Counted from the first letter of the stretch, positions 1 to 5,530 are shown. The stretch: DNA of 5,981 bases from Paramuribaculum sp. (GCA_029062075.1 JAIDQW010000247.1:1-5981), one strand, 5' to 3'. Translations and numbers: made by a program. Notes: generated from the sequence alone by a model not told the origin.

Positions 1-812
1 GTGATATAGAAAATTCAAACACTGAGTTTGATACTGAAACAACTGTATTCCAGTTGGAAACACCTGATGAAAAGGATAAAGCGTACTGGAACAACCCGGT
101 TAAAGGGAACAATTATATTATGGATCACCTTAACACGGGATATTTTATACCTCAGTATAATGGTATGGATAAGGCGGAGTTGCAGGTCCATAATCAGCAG
201 CAGTCAATATCAAATGAAGGAGTTTCTACCGTTGGTTCCTGGGTCACCTTCACTATAAATCACGGTCCGGCTCCAAAGGGGCGTTCTTATCGATATGTCA
301 TCATGCCTGCAACAAACGAAAAGATATTGAAAGAATTTGCCGAATCACCGTCATTTAGAGTCCTTCAGCAGGATTATAATGCCCACATTGTTCAGGATAC
401 TTGCAAAGGAATCATATCTTATGTGCTTTTTGAGCCGACTGAATCCATTATTCATGGGCCGGTGAATAAAGTGGATACTCCCTGTCTTATTATGACGCGT
501 CCCCTTGATGGGCAAAAACATCTTCTCGCGGTTTCAAATCCCGATTTGGCGTTGTATTCCGGAGATGCAGATGAAATATTTGATGAAAATGGCAAGAGGA
601 TAGAGCGGAGCGTATATTCAAGGCGGTGGATTTCAGACAGGAGTCAGGAAGCACCGGTCAGAGTGCAACTCAGGGGAGCGTGGAATATTTCAGAGAATCC
701 GGCTTGTCGTATCCTTTCCAAATCAACTGACTTTACCGAATTGGAATTCATTTGTCGCGAAGCGGCGAGCCTTGAAGTCACTCTATCACCTGACATTGTT
801 CAAAAGCAGTGA
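1..812 (+). CDS. Polysaccharide lyase family 8 (chondroitin/hyaluronan lyase type), C-terminal part; 5' end outside window
   Basis: The frame is open from the first complete codon (position 3) to TGA at 810-812, giving about 269 residues. No start is convincing, so the gene is cut by the window edge. PL8 enzymes cleave hyaluronan or chondroitin/dermatan sulfate by beta-elimination, usually in the periplasm. The fragment resembles the beta-sandwich half of the family. A GYFIPQYNG stretch is followed by a GSWVTFTINHGPAPKGRSYRY segment, which matches the family pattern of a T-x-G strand, a (D/N)HG turn, then P-x-x-x-x-Y-x-Y and a following 'MP'. The distal part (NPDLALYSGD, then a VYSRRW segment) fits the Lyase_8_C-like C-terminal domain. 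The helical domain with most catalytic residues, and any signal peptide, would lie upstream. Codon use is looser than in the ribosomal genes downstream, with AGG and CGG arginines, so expression is probably low or inducible. Substrate cannot be assigned from this fragment. Confidence 0.82.
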   Translation, partial: DIENSNTEFDTETTVFQLETPDEKDKAYWNNPVKGNNYIMDHLNTGYFIPQYNGMDKAELQVHNQQQSISNEGVSTVGSWVTFTINHGPAPKGRSYRYVIMPATNEKILKEFAESPSFRVLQQDYNAHIVQDTCKGIISYVLFEPTESIIHGPVNKVDTPCLIMTRPLDGQKHLLAVSNPDLALYSGDADEIFDENGKRIERSVYSRRWISDRSQEAPVRVQLRGAWNISENPACRILSKSTDFTELEFICREAASLEVTLSPDIVQKQ

Positions 813-881
813 AATGTGATATTATTAATATGTAATATTTCCGGTGAATCATCAATTTGAAGAAAAATGGTGAGCACCCTA

Positions 882-912
882 TTGCGTAAATAACCAGAAA
901 TCACTACCTTTG
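882..912 (+). promoter_or_regulatory. Bacteroidota-type promoter of the rplM operon
   Basis: A TTG (882-884, context TTGCGT) lies 20 nt before TACCTTTG (905-912). This matches the -33 TTTG / -7 TAnnTTTG consensus of the primary sigma factor in Bacteroides. Transcription would start near 917-919, about 105 nt before the rplM start codon. The same arrangement recurs ahead of rpsA with the same spacing, which strengthens the call. Confidence 0.8.
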
Positions 913-915
913 CAG

Positions 916-987
916 CCGATTATGCCCGAAAAATAATCAACGGAGCATCTGCGGCGCAGTCATTGGCCTGTACTGCGGCGCTTGTGT
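916..987 (+). promoter_or_regulatory. Structured 5' leader of rplM: two consecutive hairpins, candidate autoregulatory element
   Basis: Hairpin 1 pairs GATTAT (918-923) with ATAATC (933-938), and CC 916-917 can pair with GG 942-943 across a bulge. Hairpin 2 pairs GCGGCGCAGT (951-960) with ACTGCGGCGC (972-981): nine Watson-Crick pairs, one G-G mismatch and an 11-nt loop (961-971). A weak outer extension is possible between 945-948 and 984-987. Hairpin 1 begins about where transcription should begin. Ribosomal-protein operons often carry such leaders, bound by a protein the operon encodes. That L13 or another product binds here is inference; the pairing itself is read from the sequence. After the hairpins the leader is AT-rich up to the start codon. 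Confidence 0.55.
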
Positions 988-1023
988 GTTCTAATTAAAA
1001 ACTTATTAATTAACTATTTAAAA

Positions 1024-1503
1024 GTGGATACTTTAAGCTACAGAACTGAAACTCCCAACGCTCAGAGCGTTGAGCATGAGTGGGTGGTTATCGATGCCAC
1101 CGACCAGGTTCTTGGTCGTCTTTGCGCTAAAGTCGCCAAGATTCTACGTGGCAAGTACAAACCTTGCTACTCGCCTAACATCGAATGCGGCGACAATGTT
1201 ATCATCATCAACGCCGATAAGGTGCGCCTCACCGGTAAAAAAATGACTGACCGCATTTATCTTTCTTACACCGGTTACCCCGGAGGACAGCGTCAGACAA
1301 CTCCTGAAGTCCTGATGAAGAAAGCACAGAACAAGCATCTCAAAGCCGGCTACAACCCCTTGTTCATCAAAGTGATGAAAGGCATGCTTCCCAAAAACCG
1401 CCTCGGTCGCCGAATCATTGAGAATATGCACGTGTACAACGGTCCCGAGCATCCCCACGAAGCTCAGAACCCCAAAGTTATCGATATTAACAAACTTAAA
1501 TAA
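1024..1503 (+). CDS. rplM: 50S ribosomal protein L13 (uL13)
   Basis: A 159-residue L13, an early-assembling protein of the large subunit that binds 23S rRNA. Conserved blocks are W20-VVIDATDQVLGRL near the N-terminus, GDNVIIINADKV (57-68), SYTGYPGGQR (81-90), KGMLPKNRLGRR (119-130) and EHPHEAQNP (142-150). The start is set at GTG 1024 because the protein then begins VDTLSYRT, matching the MDTLSYKT-type start of Bacteroidota L13. In-frame codons back to TTG 982 give a low-complexity stretch that overlaps the leader hairpin. There is no ATG at the right place and no Shine-Dalgarno; the upstream bases are A/T-rich, as is usual in this phylum. The protein is somewhat longer than E. coli L13 (142 residues), with a lysine-rich segment around 99-117. 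It is first in the operon, 9 nt ahead of rpsI. Confidence 0.96.
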   Translation: MDTLSYRTETPNAQSVEHEWVVIDATDQVLGRLCAKVAKILRGKYKPCYSPNIECGDNVIIINADKVRLTGKKMTDRIYLSYTGYPGGQRQTTPEVLMKKAQNKHLKAGYNPLFIKVMKGMLPKNRLGRRIIENMHVYNGPEHPHEAQNPKVIDINKLK

Positions 1504-1512
1504 GCCTACAGA

Positions 1513-1899
1513 ATGGAAACAGTAAATGCAGTAGGTCGCCGCAAAGCAGCTGTGGCTCGCGTAATCCTCAAGGAAGGTAACGGCACCATAACTATCAATC
1601 GTCGTCCGCTCGAGGTTTATTTCCCCTCTTCTATCCTTCAGTACATCGTTAAGCAGCCACTCAGCCTTCTCGATGTCGCTGAAAAGTACGATGTTAACGT
1701 TAACCTTGACGGTGGCGGTTATAAAGGACAGGCTGAGGCTCTCCGTCTCGCCATCGCTCGCGCACTCGTTAAGGTTAATCCCGAAGACAAGAGCGCTCTC
1801 CGCAAGGAAGGCTTCATGACCCGTGACCCCCGCTCTGTTGAGCGTAAAAAGCCCGGTCAGCCCAAAGCACGCAAGCGCTTCCAGTTCTCAAAACGTTAA
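1513..1899 (+). CDS. rpsI: 30S ribosomal protein S9 (uS9)
   Basis: A 128-residue S9, a small-subunit head protein whose C-terminal tail reaches the P-site tRNA. Family signatures are complete: GRRKAAVARV (8-17), LDGGGYKGQAEALRLAIARAL (65-85), the FMTRDPRSVERKK block (101-113) and the invariant C-terminal SKR. The length is close to E. coli S9 (130 residues). The ATG at 1513 is 9 nt after the rplM stop with no promoter between them, so the two are co-transcribed, the usual rplM-rpsI pairing. There is no Shine-Dalgarno in the short gap. Codon use is strongly biased (CGC, GCT, CTC, AAG/AAC), as expected for high expression. Confidence 0.97.
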   Translation: METVNAVGRRKAAVARVILKEGNGTITINRRPLEVYFPSSILQYIVKQPLSLLDVAEKYDVNVNLDGGGYKGQAEALRLAIARALVKVNPEDKSALRKEGFMTRDPRSVERKKPGQPKARKRFQFSKR

Positions 1900-1930
1900 T
1901 CTCAAGGCTGCTTGACCTCATAAAAGCAAA

Positions 1931-1980
1931 GTGTTTAGAATCTAAATCACCCGGATGGACTTTTTCCCTACCGTGTGGTT
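1931..1980 (+). promoter_or_regulatory. rpsB leader: two overlapping, mutually exclusive hairpins
   Basis: The 117-nt rpsI-rpsB spacer holds two inverted repeats that share bases 1945-1950. Hairpin A pairs GTG (1931-1933) with CAC (1948-1950) and TTTAG (1934-1938) with CTAAA (1942-1946), with T1947 bulged. Its core, TTTAGAATCTAAA (1934-1946), is an odd-length palindrome. Hairpin B pairs 1945-1954 (AATCACCCGG) with 1971-1980 (CCGTGTGGTT): ten positions with one U-G wobble and one C-U mismatch. A small GGA/TCC stem inside the loop (1957-1959 with 1965-1967) can extend it. Only one hairpin can form at a time. There is no T-tract after B, so it is not an intrinsic terminator. A role in S2 autoregulation or RNA processing is inference. 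I see no convincing TAnnTTTG promoter in the spacer. Confidence 0.45.
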
Positions 1981-2016
1981 GAATTCAAAAGAATGTAAAC
2001 AATCAATTACAAAAAA

Positions 2017-2853
2017 ATGTCAACACCTAATTTTGACCAACTTTTAGAAGCAGGTTGCCATTTCGGTCACCTTAAAAGAAAATGGAACCCTGCTATGGCG
2101 CCCTATATCTTCATGGAGCGCAATGGTATCCACATCATAGACCTCTACAAAACAGCTGCTAAGCTGGATGAGGCTGCTAACGCACTCAAGAGCATTGCCA
2201 AGAGCGGCAAGAAAGTGCTCTTCGTTGCTACAAAAAAACAGGCCAAACAAGTTGTTGCCGACAAAGCTCAGGCTATAGGTATGCCCTATGTTATCGAGCG
2301 CTGGCCCGGCGGCATGCTCACTAACTTCCCCACTATCCGCAAGGCTGTCAAGAAAATGACCGCTATCGACAAGATGACTAAGGATGGCACTTTCGACAAC
2401 CTCTCTAAGCGCGAAAAACTTCAGATTACACGCCAGAGAGCTAAACTCGAAAAGACACTCGGCTCTATCGCTGACCTTAACCGCCTTCCCTCTGCTCTTT
2501 TCGTTGTTGACGTTCTCAAGGAACGCATCGCTGTTGCTGAGGCTAACAGACTCGGTATTCCCGTATTCGCTATGGTTGATACCAACTCTGATCCCAGCGA
2601 TATCGATTTCGTTATCCCGGCTAACGATGACGCTTCAAAGAGCATCGAACTCATCCTCGACACCGTTTGCGGTGCTATGGCTGAAGGTATTGAAGAGCGT
2701 AAGGTTGAGAAAGTTGACACTCAGGCTGCCGGCGAAAACGGCGAAGCTGCTCCCCGCAAAGAGCGTCGTCGCGTAAGCCGTGGCGCTAAAGCAGAGGAGG
2801 CTCCCGCTGCTGAGGAAGCACCTGCTGCTGAGGAAGCGCCCGCCGCTGAGTAA
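2017..2853 (+). CDS. rpsB: 30S ribosomal protein S2 (uS2) with repetitive acidic C-terminal tail
   Basis: A 278-residue S2, a late-binding small-subunit protein that E. coli work shows is needed for S1 to bind. Signatures: [20 protein letters not shown] (12-31) followed by [20 protein letters not shown] (95-104), [20 protein letters not shown] (163-182), VDTNSDP (187-193) and [10 protein letters not shown] (197-206). The conserved core ends near residue 229. Residues 230-278 form an extra tail: a basic patch ([12 protein letters not shown], 247-258) and then three EEAPAA repeats. The ATG at 2017 follows an A-run, with no Shine-Dalgarno. It lies 117 nt after rpsI and 46 nt before tsf. The rpsB-tsf pairing is near universal in bacteria; here it is joined to rplM-rpsI in one run. 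Confidence 0.97.
   Translation: MSTPNFDQLLEAGCHFGHLKRKWNPAMAPYIFMERNGIHIIDLYKTAAKLDEAANALKSIAKSGKKVLFVATKKQAKQVVADKAQAIGMPYVIERWPGGMLTNFPTIRKAVKKMTAIDKMTKDGTFDNLSKREKLQITRQRAKLEKTLGSIADLNRLPSALFVVDVLKERIAVAEANRLGIPVFAMVDTNSDPSDIDFVIPANDDASKSIELILDTVCGAMAEGIEERKVEKVDTQAAGENGEAAPRKERRRVSRGAKAEEAPAAEEAPAAEEAPAAE
2794..2847 (+). repeat. Three tandem 18-nt units in rpsB encoding EEAPAA
   Basis: Units at 2794-2811, 2812-2829 and 2830-2847 each encode Glu-Glu-Ala-Pro-Ala-Ala, followed by a last GAG and TAA. The units differ only at synonymous positions (GAG/GAA, GCT/GCA/GCG, CCC/CCT, GCT/GCC). This suggests an older duplication whose amino acids have been kept rather than a very recent expansion. 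The tail is probably disordered. Confidence 0.9.
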
Positions 2854-2899
2854 TTTCGCTCAATCAATTTTATTATTAACGATTTAAATACTACTGAAT

Positions 2900-3892
2900 A
2901 TGGCAGTAACAATGGCAGAAATCACCAAGCTGCGTCACCTTACCAGCGCCGGCTTGATGGACTGCAAAAAAGCACTTGCTGAAACCAACGGAGATATTGA
3001 GGCTGCTGTTGAAATTCTCCGCAAGAAAGGTCAGGCTGTTGCCGCTAAGCGTGAGGACAGACAGGCTGCTGAAGGTTGCGTGCTCGCTAAAAACGAAGGT
3101 AACTTCGCTGCTGTGGTTGCACTCAACTGCGAAACCGACTTCGTTGCTAAAAACGCCGGTTTCGTTGACCTCACCAAGAAAATCCTTGACACAGCTATGG
3201 CTAACAAGGTGAAGAGCATCGATGACCTCAAGGCTATCTCTATAAACGGTCAGACAATCCAGGACCTCGTAGTAGAGGAATCAGGCAAGACCGGTGAGAA
3301 GATGGAAATCAGCGCATACGAGTGGATCGAAGCACCCTCAACCACCTCATATAACCACCAGGGCAACAAACTCGCTACTATCGTGGGCTTCAACCAGGAA
3401 GGTGTTGATTACCAGGTAGGCCGTGACGTTGCTATGCAGGTTGCTTCTATGAACCCGGTTGCCGTTTCTATCGAAACTGTTCCCGCTGCGGTGGTTGAGA
3501 GCGAAAGAAACGTCGCTATCGAAAAAACCAAAGAGGAGCAGATCAGAAAGGCGGTTGAGGCTGCACTCAAAAAAGCTGGTCTCAACCCAAACCACTTCGA
3601 CTCTGAAGATCACATCGAAAGCAATATGTCTAAAGGATGGATCACTCCCGAAGAGGCTGAAAAAGGTCGCGCTATCATGAAAGAGGCTGCCGCTGCTAAG
3701 GCTGCAAACCTCCCCGCGCAGATGATCGAGCAGATTGCAAACGGTCGTGTCAACAAATTCTACAAAGAATCAGTGCTCATGGAGCAGGAATTTGTTAAGG
3801 ACGCTACCCTTACAATCGGCAAATATCTTGAATCCGCAGCAAAAGGTCTTGCTGTTGTTGAATTCAAGCGCGTTAATCTCAACCAGGATTAA
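2900..3892 (+). CDS. tsf: Translation elongation factor Ts
   Basis: A 330-residue EF-Ts, the nucleotide exchange factor that releases GDP from EF-Tu. The N-terminal UBA-like domain (about 6-55) has KLRHLTSAGLMDCKKALAE and KKGQAVAAKR. The EF-Tu contact motif TDFV is intact at 79-82 within NCETDFVAKN. The core has VGRDVAMQVASMNP (173-186), and the C-terminal module has NGRVNKFYKESVLMEQEFVKD (281-301). Between about 203 and 280 there is roughly 50 residues more than in E. coli EF-Ts (283 residues), with charged helical segments; I recall Bacteroides EF-Ts of similar length. ATG 2900 gives MAVTMAEI, the usual start in the group; ATG 2912 is a less likely alternative. Stops are stacked (TAATAATAA), followed by the operon terminator. 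Confidence 0.97.
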   Translation: MAVTMAEITKLRHLTSAGLMDCKKALAETNGDIEAAVEILRKKGQAVAAKREDRQAAEGCVLAKNEGNFAAVVALNCETDFVAKNAGFVDLTKKILDTAMANKVKSIDDLKAISINGQTIQDLVVEESGKTGEKMEISAYEWIEAPSTTSYNHQGNKLATIVGFNQEGVDYQVGRDVAMQVASMNPVAVSIETVPAAVVESERNVAIEKTKEEQIRKAVEAALKKAGLNPNHFDSEDHIESNMSKGWITPEEAEKGRAIMKEAAAAKAANLPAQMIEQIANGRVNKFYKESVLMEQEFVKDATLTIGKYLESAAKGLAVVEFKRVNLNQD

Positions 3893-3914
3893 TAATAAAT
3901 TCGTATAAATTTTT

Positions 3915-3949
3915 AGGGAGTTGTGTCATCACGACACAACTCCCTTTTT
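3915..3949 (+). terminator. Intrinsic terminator of the rplM-rpsI-rpsB-tsf operon
   Basis: AGGGAGTTGTGTC (3915-3927) pairs perfectly with GACACAACTCCCT (3933-3945): 13 bp with a 5-nt loop, followed by a T-run (3945-3949). It starts 22 nt after the tsf stop. The sequence 5' of the stem is AT-rich but does not form a clear T-run for the opposite strand, so I call it unidirectional. Confidence 0.93.
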
Positions 3950-3952
3950 ATG

Positions 3953-3960
3953 TATCTTTG
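3953..3960 (+). promoter_or_regulatory. Likely -7 box (TATCTTTG) for the helicase gene
   Basis: TATCTTTG followed by CA matches the Bacteroidota -7 consensus TAnnTTTG and the same box before rplM and rpsA. The position where a TTG -33 box should lie (around 3930) falls in the terminator loop and does not match, so the promoter may be weak. The box ends 4 nt before the ATG, so the transcript would have little or no leader. Confidence 0.55.
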
Positions 3961-3964
3961 CACT

Positions 3965-5371
3965 ATGGATACGCTCGAATTTGCCGAAAGAATATACCTG
4001 AACCTACCATATCAACCCAATGACCAGCAGGTTGAACTCATTGCCGCACTCGCCCGGTTCTGTTCGGTGGACACCCCGAGCGATTCAGCTTTCCTACTGC
4101 AGGGATATGCGGGCACGGGAAAAACCTCTGTGACCGGAGCACTCGTAAAAGCGCTCAGAGAGTGTCGCATACCGGTAGTCTTGCTGGCCCCGACAGGCAG
4201 GGCGGCGAAAGTGTTCAGCGCATTTTCGCGATATCCCGCATCAACTATTCATCGCCGTATATACCGTCAGGCGAACCCGGCAAACATTTTTGAATTCGGC
4301 ACTGTTGCAGAGAATACTCTCGCAGATGCGGTGTTTATCGTTGATGAGGCATCCATGATAGGAGCAGGTAGCGAAGGATCTGACAATCTCCTGGAGGATC
4401 TTATTCATTATGTGTATTCCGGAATAAACTGCCGCCTAATTCTGCTGGGTGACACCGCCCAGTTGCCTCCGGTAGGCACCACCGAGTCTCCCGCCATGAA
4501 TGTATCTGTTCTCCGTTCCTATGGTTTGAGAGTGACTAAGGCGGTTATGACCGAGGTGGTACGTCAAGGCTCGCGCTCAGGCATTCTCTACAACGCCACA
4601 TGGCTGCGAAAGGCTATGCTTCTTAAAGAGCTCCCTGAGCCACAGTTGCGCATCAAAGGTTTTGATGATGTAAAGGTGGTGCCGGGAGAAGAACTGTCTG
4701 ATTTGATTGAATCAGCTTACACCGACCCCGGAATTGAAAACACCATACTTATTACCCGCTCAAACAAAAGAGCCACCGCTTTTAACCTCGCTATCCGCGC
4801 AAATATTCTTGGGCGTGAGGAGGAGCTGTGCGTGGGAGAGCGGCTCCTTGTCGCTAAGAACAACTATCTTTGGAGTGCGAAAGTCAAAGGGCTCGACTTT
4901 ATTGCCAACGGTGATATAGCGGTTATAAGCCACATCTATTCCACCGAAACAAAGTATGGACTGCGGTTTGCAGATGTAAGAATCACACTGCCGGACAGAG
5001 ATCTTGACCTTGATTGCAAGATTATGCTTGACTCTCTGACCTCCGACACACCCGCACTTGCTCCCGACAAAGCAGCCGCTATTTATCAGGCGGTACTCAC
5101 CGACCCTGAGATTTTTACTTACGATACACCCATGCCGGCAAGGCTGAAAATTCTGAAGCGAGACCCATATTTCAATGCGCTCCAGGTCAAATACGCTTAC
5201 GCTGTAACCTGTCATAAAGCCCAGGGCGGTCAGTGGAATTCCGTGTTCGTTGATATGGGCTATATAGCACCGGAAGCGAGAGGACTCGACTTCTACCGCT
5301 GGCTTTACACAGCCGTAACACGCGCCACGGACACCCTCTACTTCGCAAACCCCGACCTGAAAATCCTCTGA
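3965..5371 (+). CDS. RecD/Dda-like superfamily 1B DNA helicase (AAA_30 / UvrD_C_2 type)
   Basis: A 468-residue ATP-dependent helicase with a full SF1 motif set. It has a Q-like motif PNDQQ (18-22), Walker A GYAGTGKTS (47-55, K53/T54), motif Ia APTGRAAK (75-82), Walker B with VDEAS (126-130), motif III LLGDTAQLPPVG (160-171), an arginine in EVVRQ (R200), ILITRSNKRA (261-270), motif V TCHKAQGGQW (415-424) and motif VI YTAVTRAT (448-455, with R453 as likely arginine finger). SF1B enzymes of this group move 5'-to-3' on single-stranded DNA. There is no long N-terminal RecD or RecD2 domain, so it is a compact, Dda-sized protein. RecB and RecC partners are not in view, so recD is not assigned. ATG 3965 is chosen because in-frame upstream starts lie inside the terminator (GTG 3923) or before the -7 box (ATG 3950). 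No clear terminator follows. Its exact role (repair, replication restart) is unknown. Confidence 0.9.
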   Translation: MDTLEFAERIYLNLPYQPNDQQVELIAALARFCSVDTPSDSAFLLQGYAGTGKTSVTGALVKALRECRIPVVLLAPTGRAAKVFSAFSRYPASTIHRRIYRQANPANIFEFGTVAENTLADAVFIVDEASMIGAGSEGSDNLLEDLIHYVYSGINCRLILLGDTAQLPPVGTTESPAMNVSVLRSYGLRVTKAVMTEVVRQGSRSGILYNATWLRKAMLLKELPEPQLRIKGFDDVKVVPGEELSDLIESAYTDPGIENTILITRSNKRATAFNLAIRANILGREEELCVGERLLVAKNNYLWSAKVKGLDFIANGDIAVISHIYSTETKYGLRFADVRITLPDRDLDLDCKIMLDSLTSDTPALAPDKAAAIYQAVLTDPEIFTYDTPMPARLKILKRDPYFNALQVKYAYAVTCHKAQGGQWNSVFVDMGYIAPEARGLDFYRWLYTAVTRATDTLYFANPDLKIL

Positions 5372-5380
5372 CTTAGAAAT

Positions 5381-5416
5381 TATAAAGTCTCATAAAACTC
5401 ATAAAACTCATAATCT
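5381..5416 (+). repeat. Short AT-rich tandem repeats upstream of the rpsA promoter
   Basis: The units are TATAAAGTCT (5381-5390), CATAAAACT (5391-5399), CATAAAACT (5400-5408) and a degenerate CATAATCT (5409-5416), so the middle two are exact copies. They end 10 nt before the -33 box, where an UP-like element or activator site could sit. The first unit, TATAAAGTCT, recurs exactly at 5479-5488 on the other side of the promoter, in the leader. Function is unknown. Confidence 0.6.
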
Positions 5417-5426
5417 GACCTAATAC

Positions 5427-5457
5427 TTGCGTGATAATTAAATTATTACTACTTTTG
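5427..5457 (+). promoter_or_regulatory. Bacteroidota-type promoter of rpsA
   Basis: TTG (5427-5429, context TTGCGT) is followed after 20 nt by TACTTTTG (5450-5457) and CA. It fits the -33/-7 consensus and mirrors the rplM promoter in both boxes and in exact spacing. Transcription should start near 5462-5464, leaving a leader of about 67 nt before rpsA. Confidence 0.82.
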
Positions 5458-5463
5458 CACCGC

Positions 5464-5500
5464 AATAAGTACAAACAATATAAAGTCTAACTTATTAAGT
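5464..5500 (+). promoter_or_regulatory. rpsA 5' leader with alternative inverted repeats
   Basis: AATAAGT (5464-5470), right at the expected transcript start, can pair with ACTTATT (5490-5496), a perfect 7-bp stem with a 19-nt loop. The downstream arm also belongs to the palindrome ACTTATTAAGT (5490-5500), so the two pairings compete. All pairs but two are A-U, so stability is low. The rest of the leader up to the ATG is A/T-rich, as expected for an mRNA start read without a Shine-Dalgarno. S1 is autoregulated through its leader in E. coli; extending that here is inference. Confidence 0.35.
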
Positions 5501-5530
5501 AAAACAATTTTCTTATTATTAACCACTTAA

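Noticed and set aside
54..56. TTG 54 as a start of the lyase gene
   Set aside because: The frame is already open from the window edge and the protein is clearly the C-terminal part of a much longer enzyme.
819..831. ATATTA-T-TAATAT palindrome after the lyase gene as a terminator
   Set aside because: It is entirely A/T, has too short a loop and no T-run; composition alone can explain it.
869..878. GGTG-AG-CACC inverted repeat just upstream of the rplM -33 box as an operator
   Set aside because: It is a single short site with no matching site at rpsA, so I cannot separate it from chance.
982..1023. N-terminal extension of L13 from TTG 982
   Set aside because: The added residues are low-complexity, overlap the leader hairpin, and do not match the family; the conserved start is at 1024.
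1902..1915. TCAAG-GCTG-CTTGA hairpin just after rpsI as a terminator
   Set aside because: The stem is only 5 bp with no T-tract, and rpsB downstream has no convincing promoter of its own.
1912..1943. Possible promoter for rpsB (TTGA 1912, TAGAATCT 1936)
   Set aside because: The spacing is tolerable but the -7 box lacks TTTG, the most constant part of the consensus.
3923..3964. N-terminal extension of the helicase from GTG 3923 or ATG 3950
   Set aside because: GTG 3923 lies in the terminator stem and ATG 3950 precedes the -7 box, so neither would be on a transcript made from that promoter.
4760..5215. 151-codon open frame on the minus strand inside the helicase gene
   Set aside because: It lies fully antisense to a gene with a complete motif set and has no recognisable domain. 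The same applies to the minus-strand frame at 1144-1458 inside rplM.
5370..5389. GACTT/AAGTC inverted repeat at the helicase stop codon as a terminator
   Set aside because: The stem is 5 bp with a 10-nt AT-rich loop and no T-tract.
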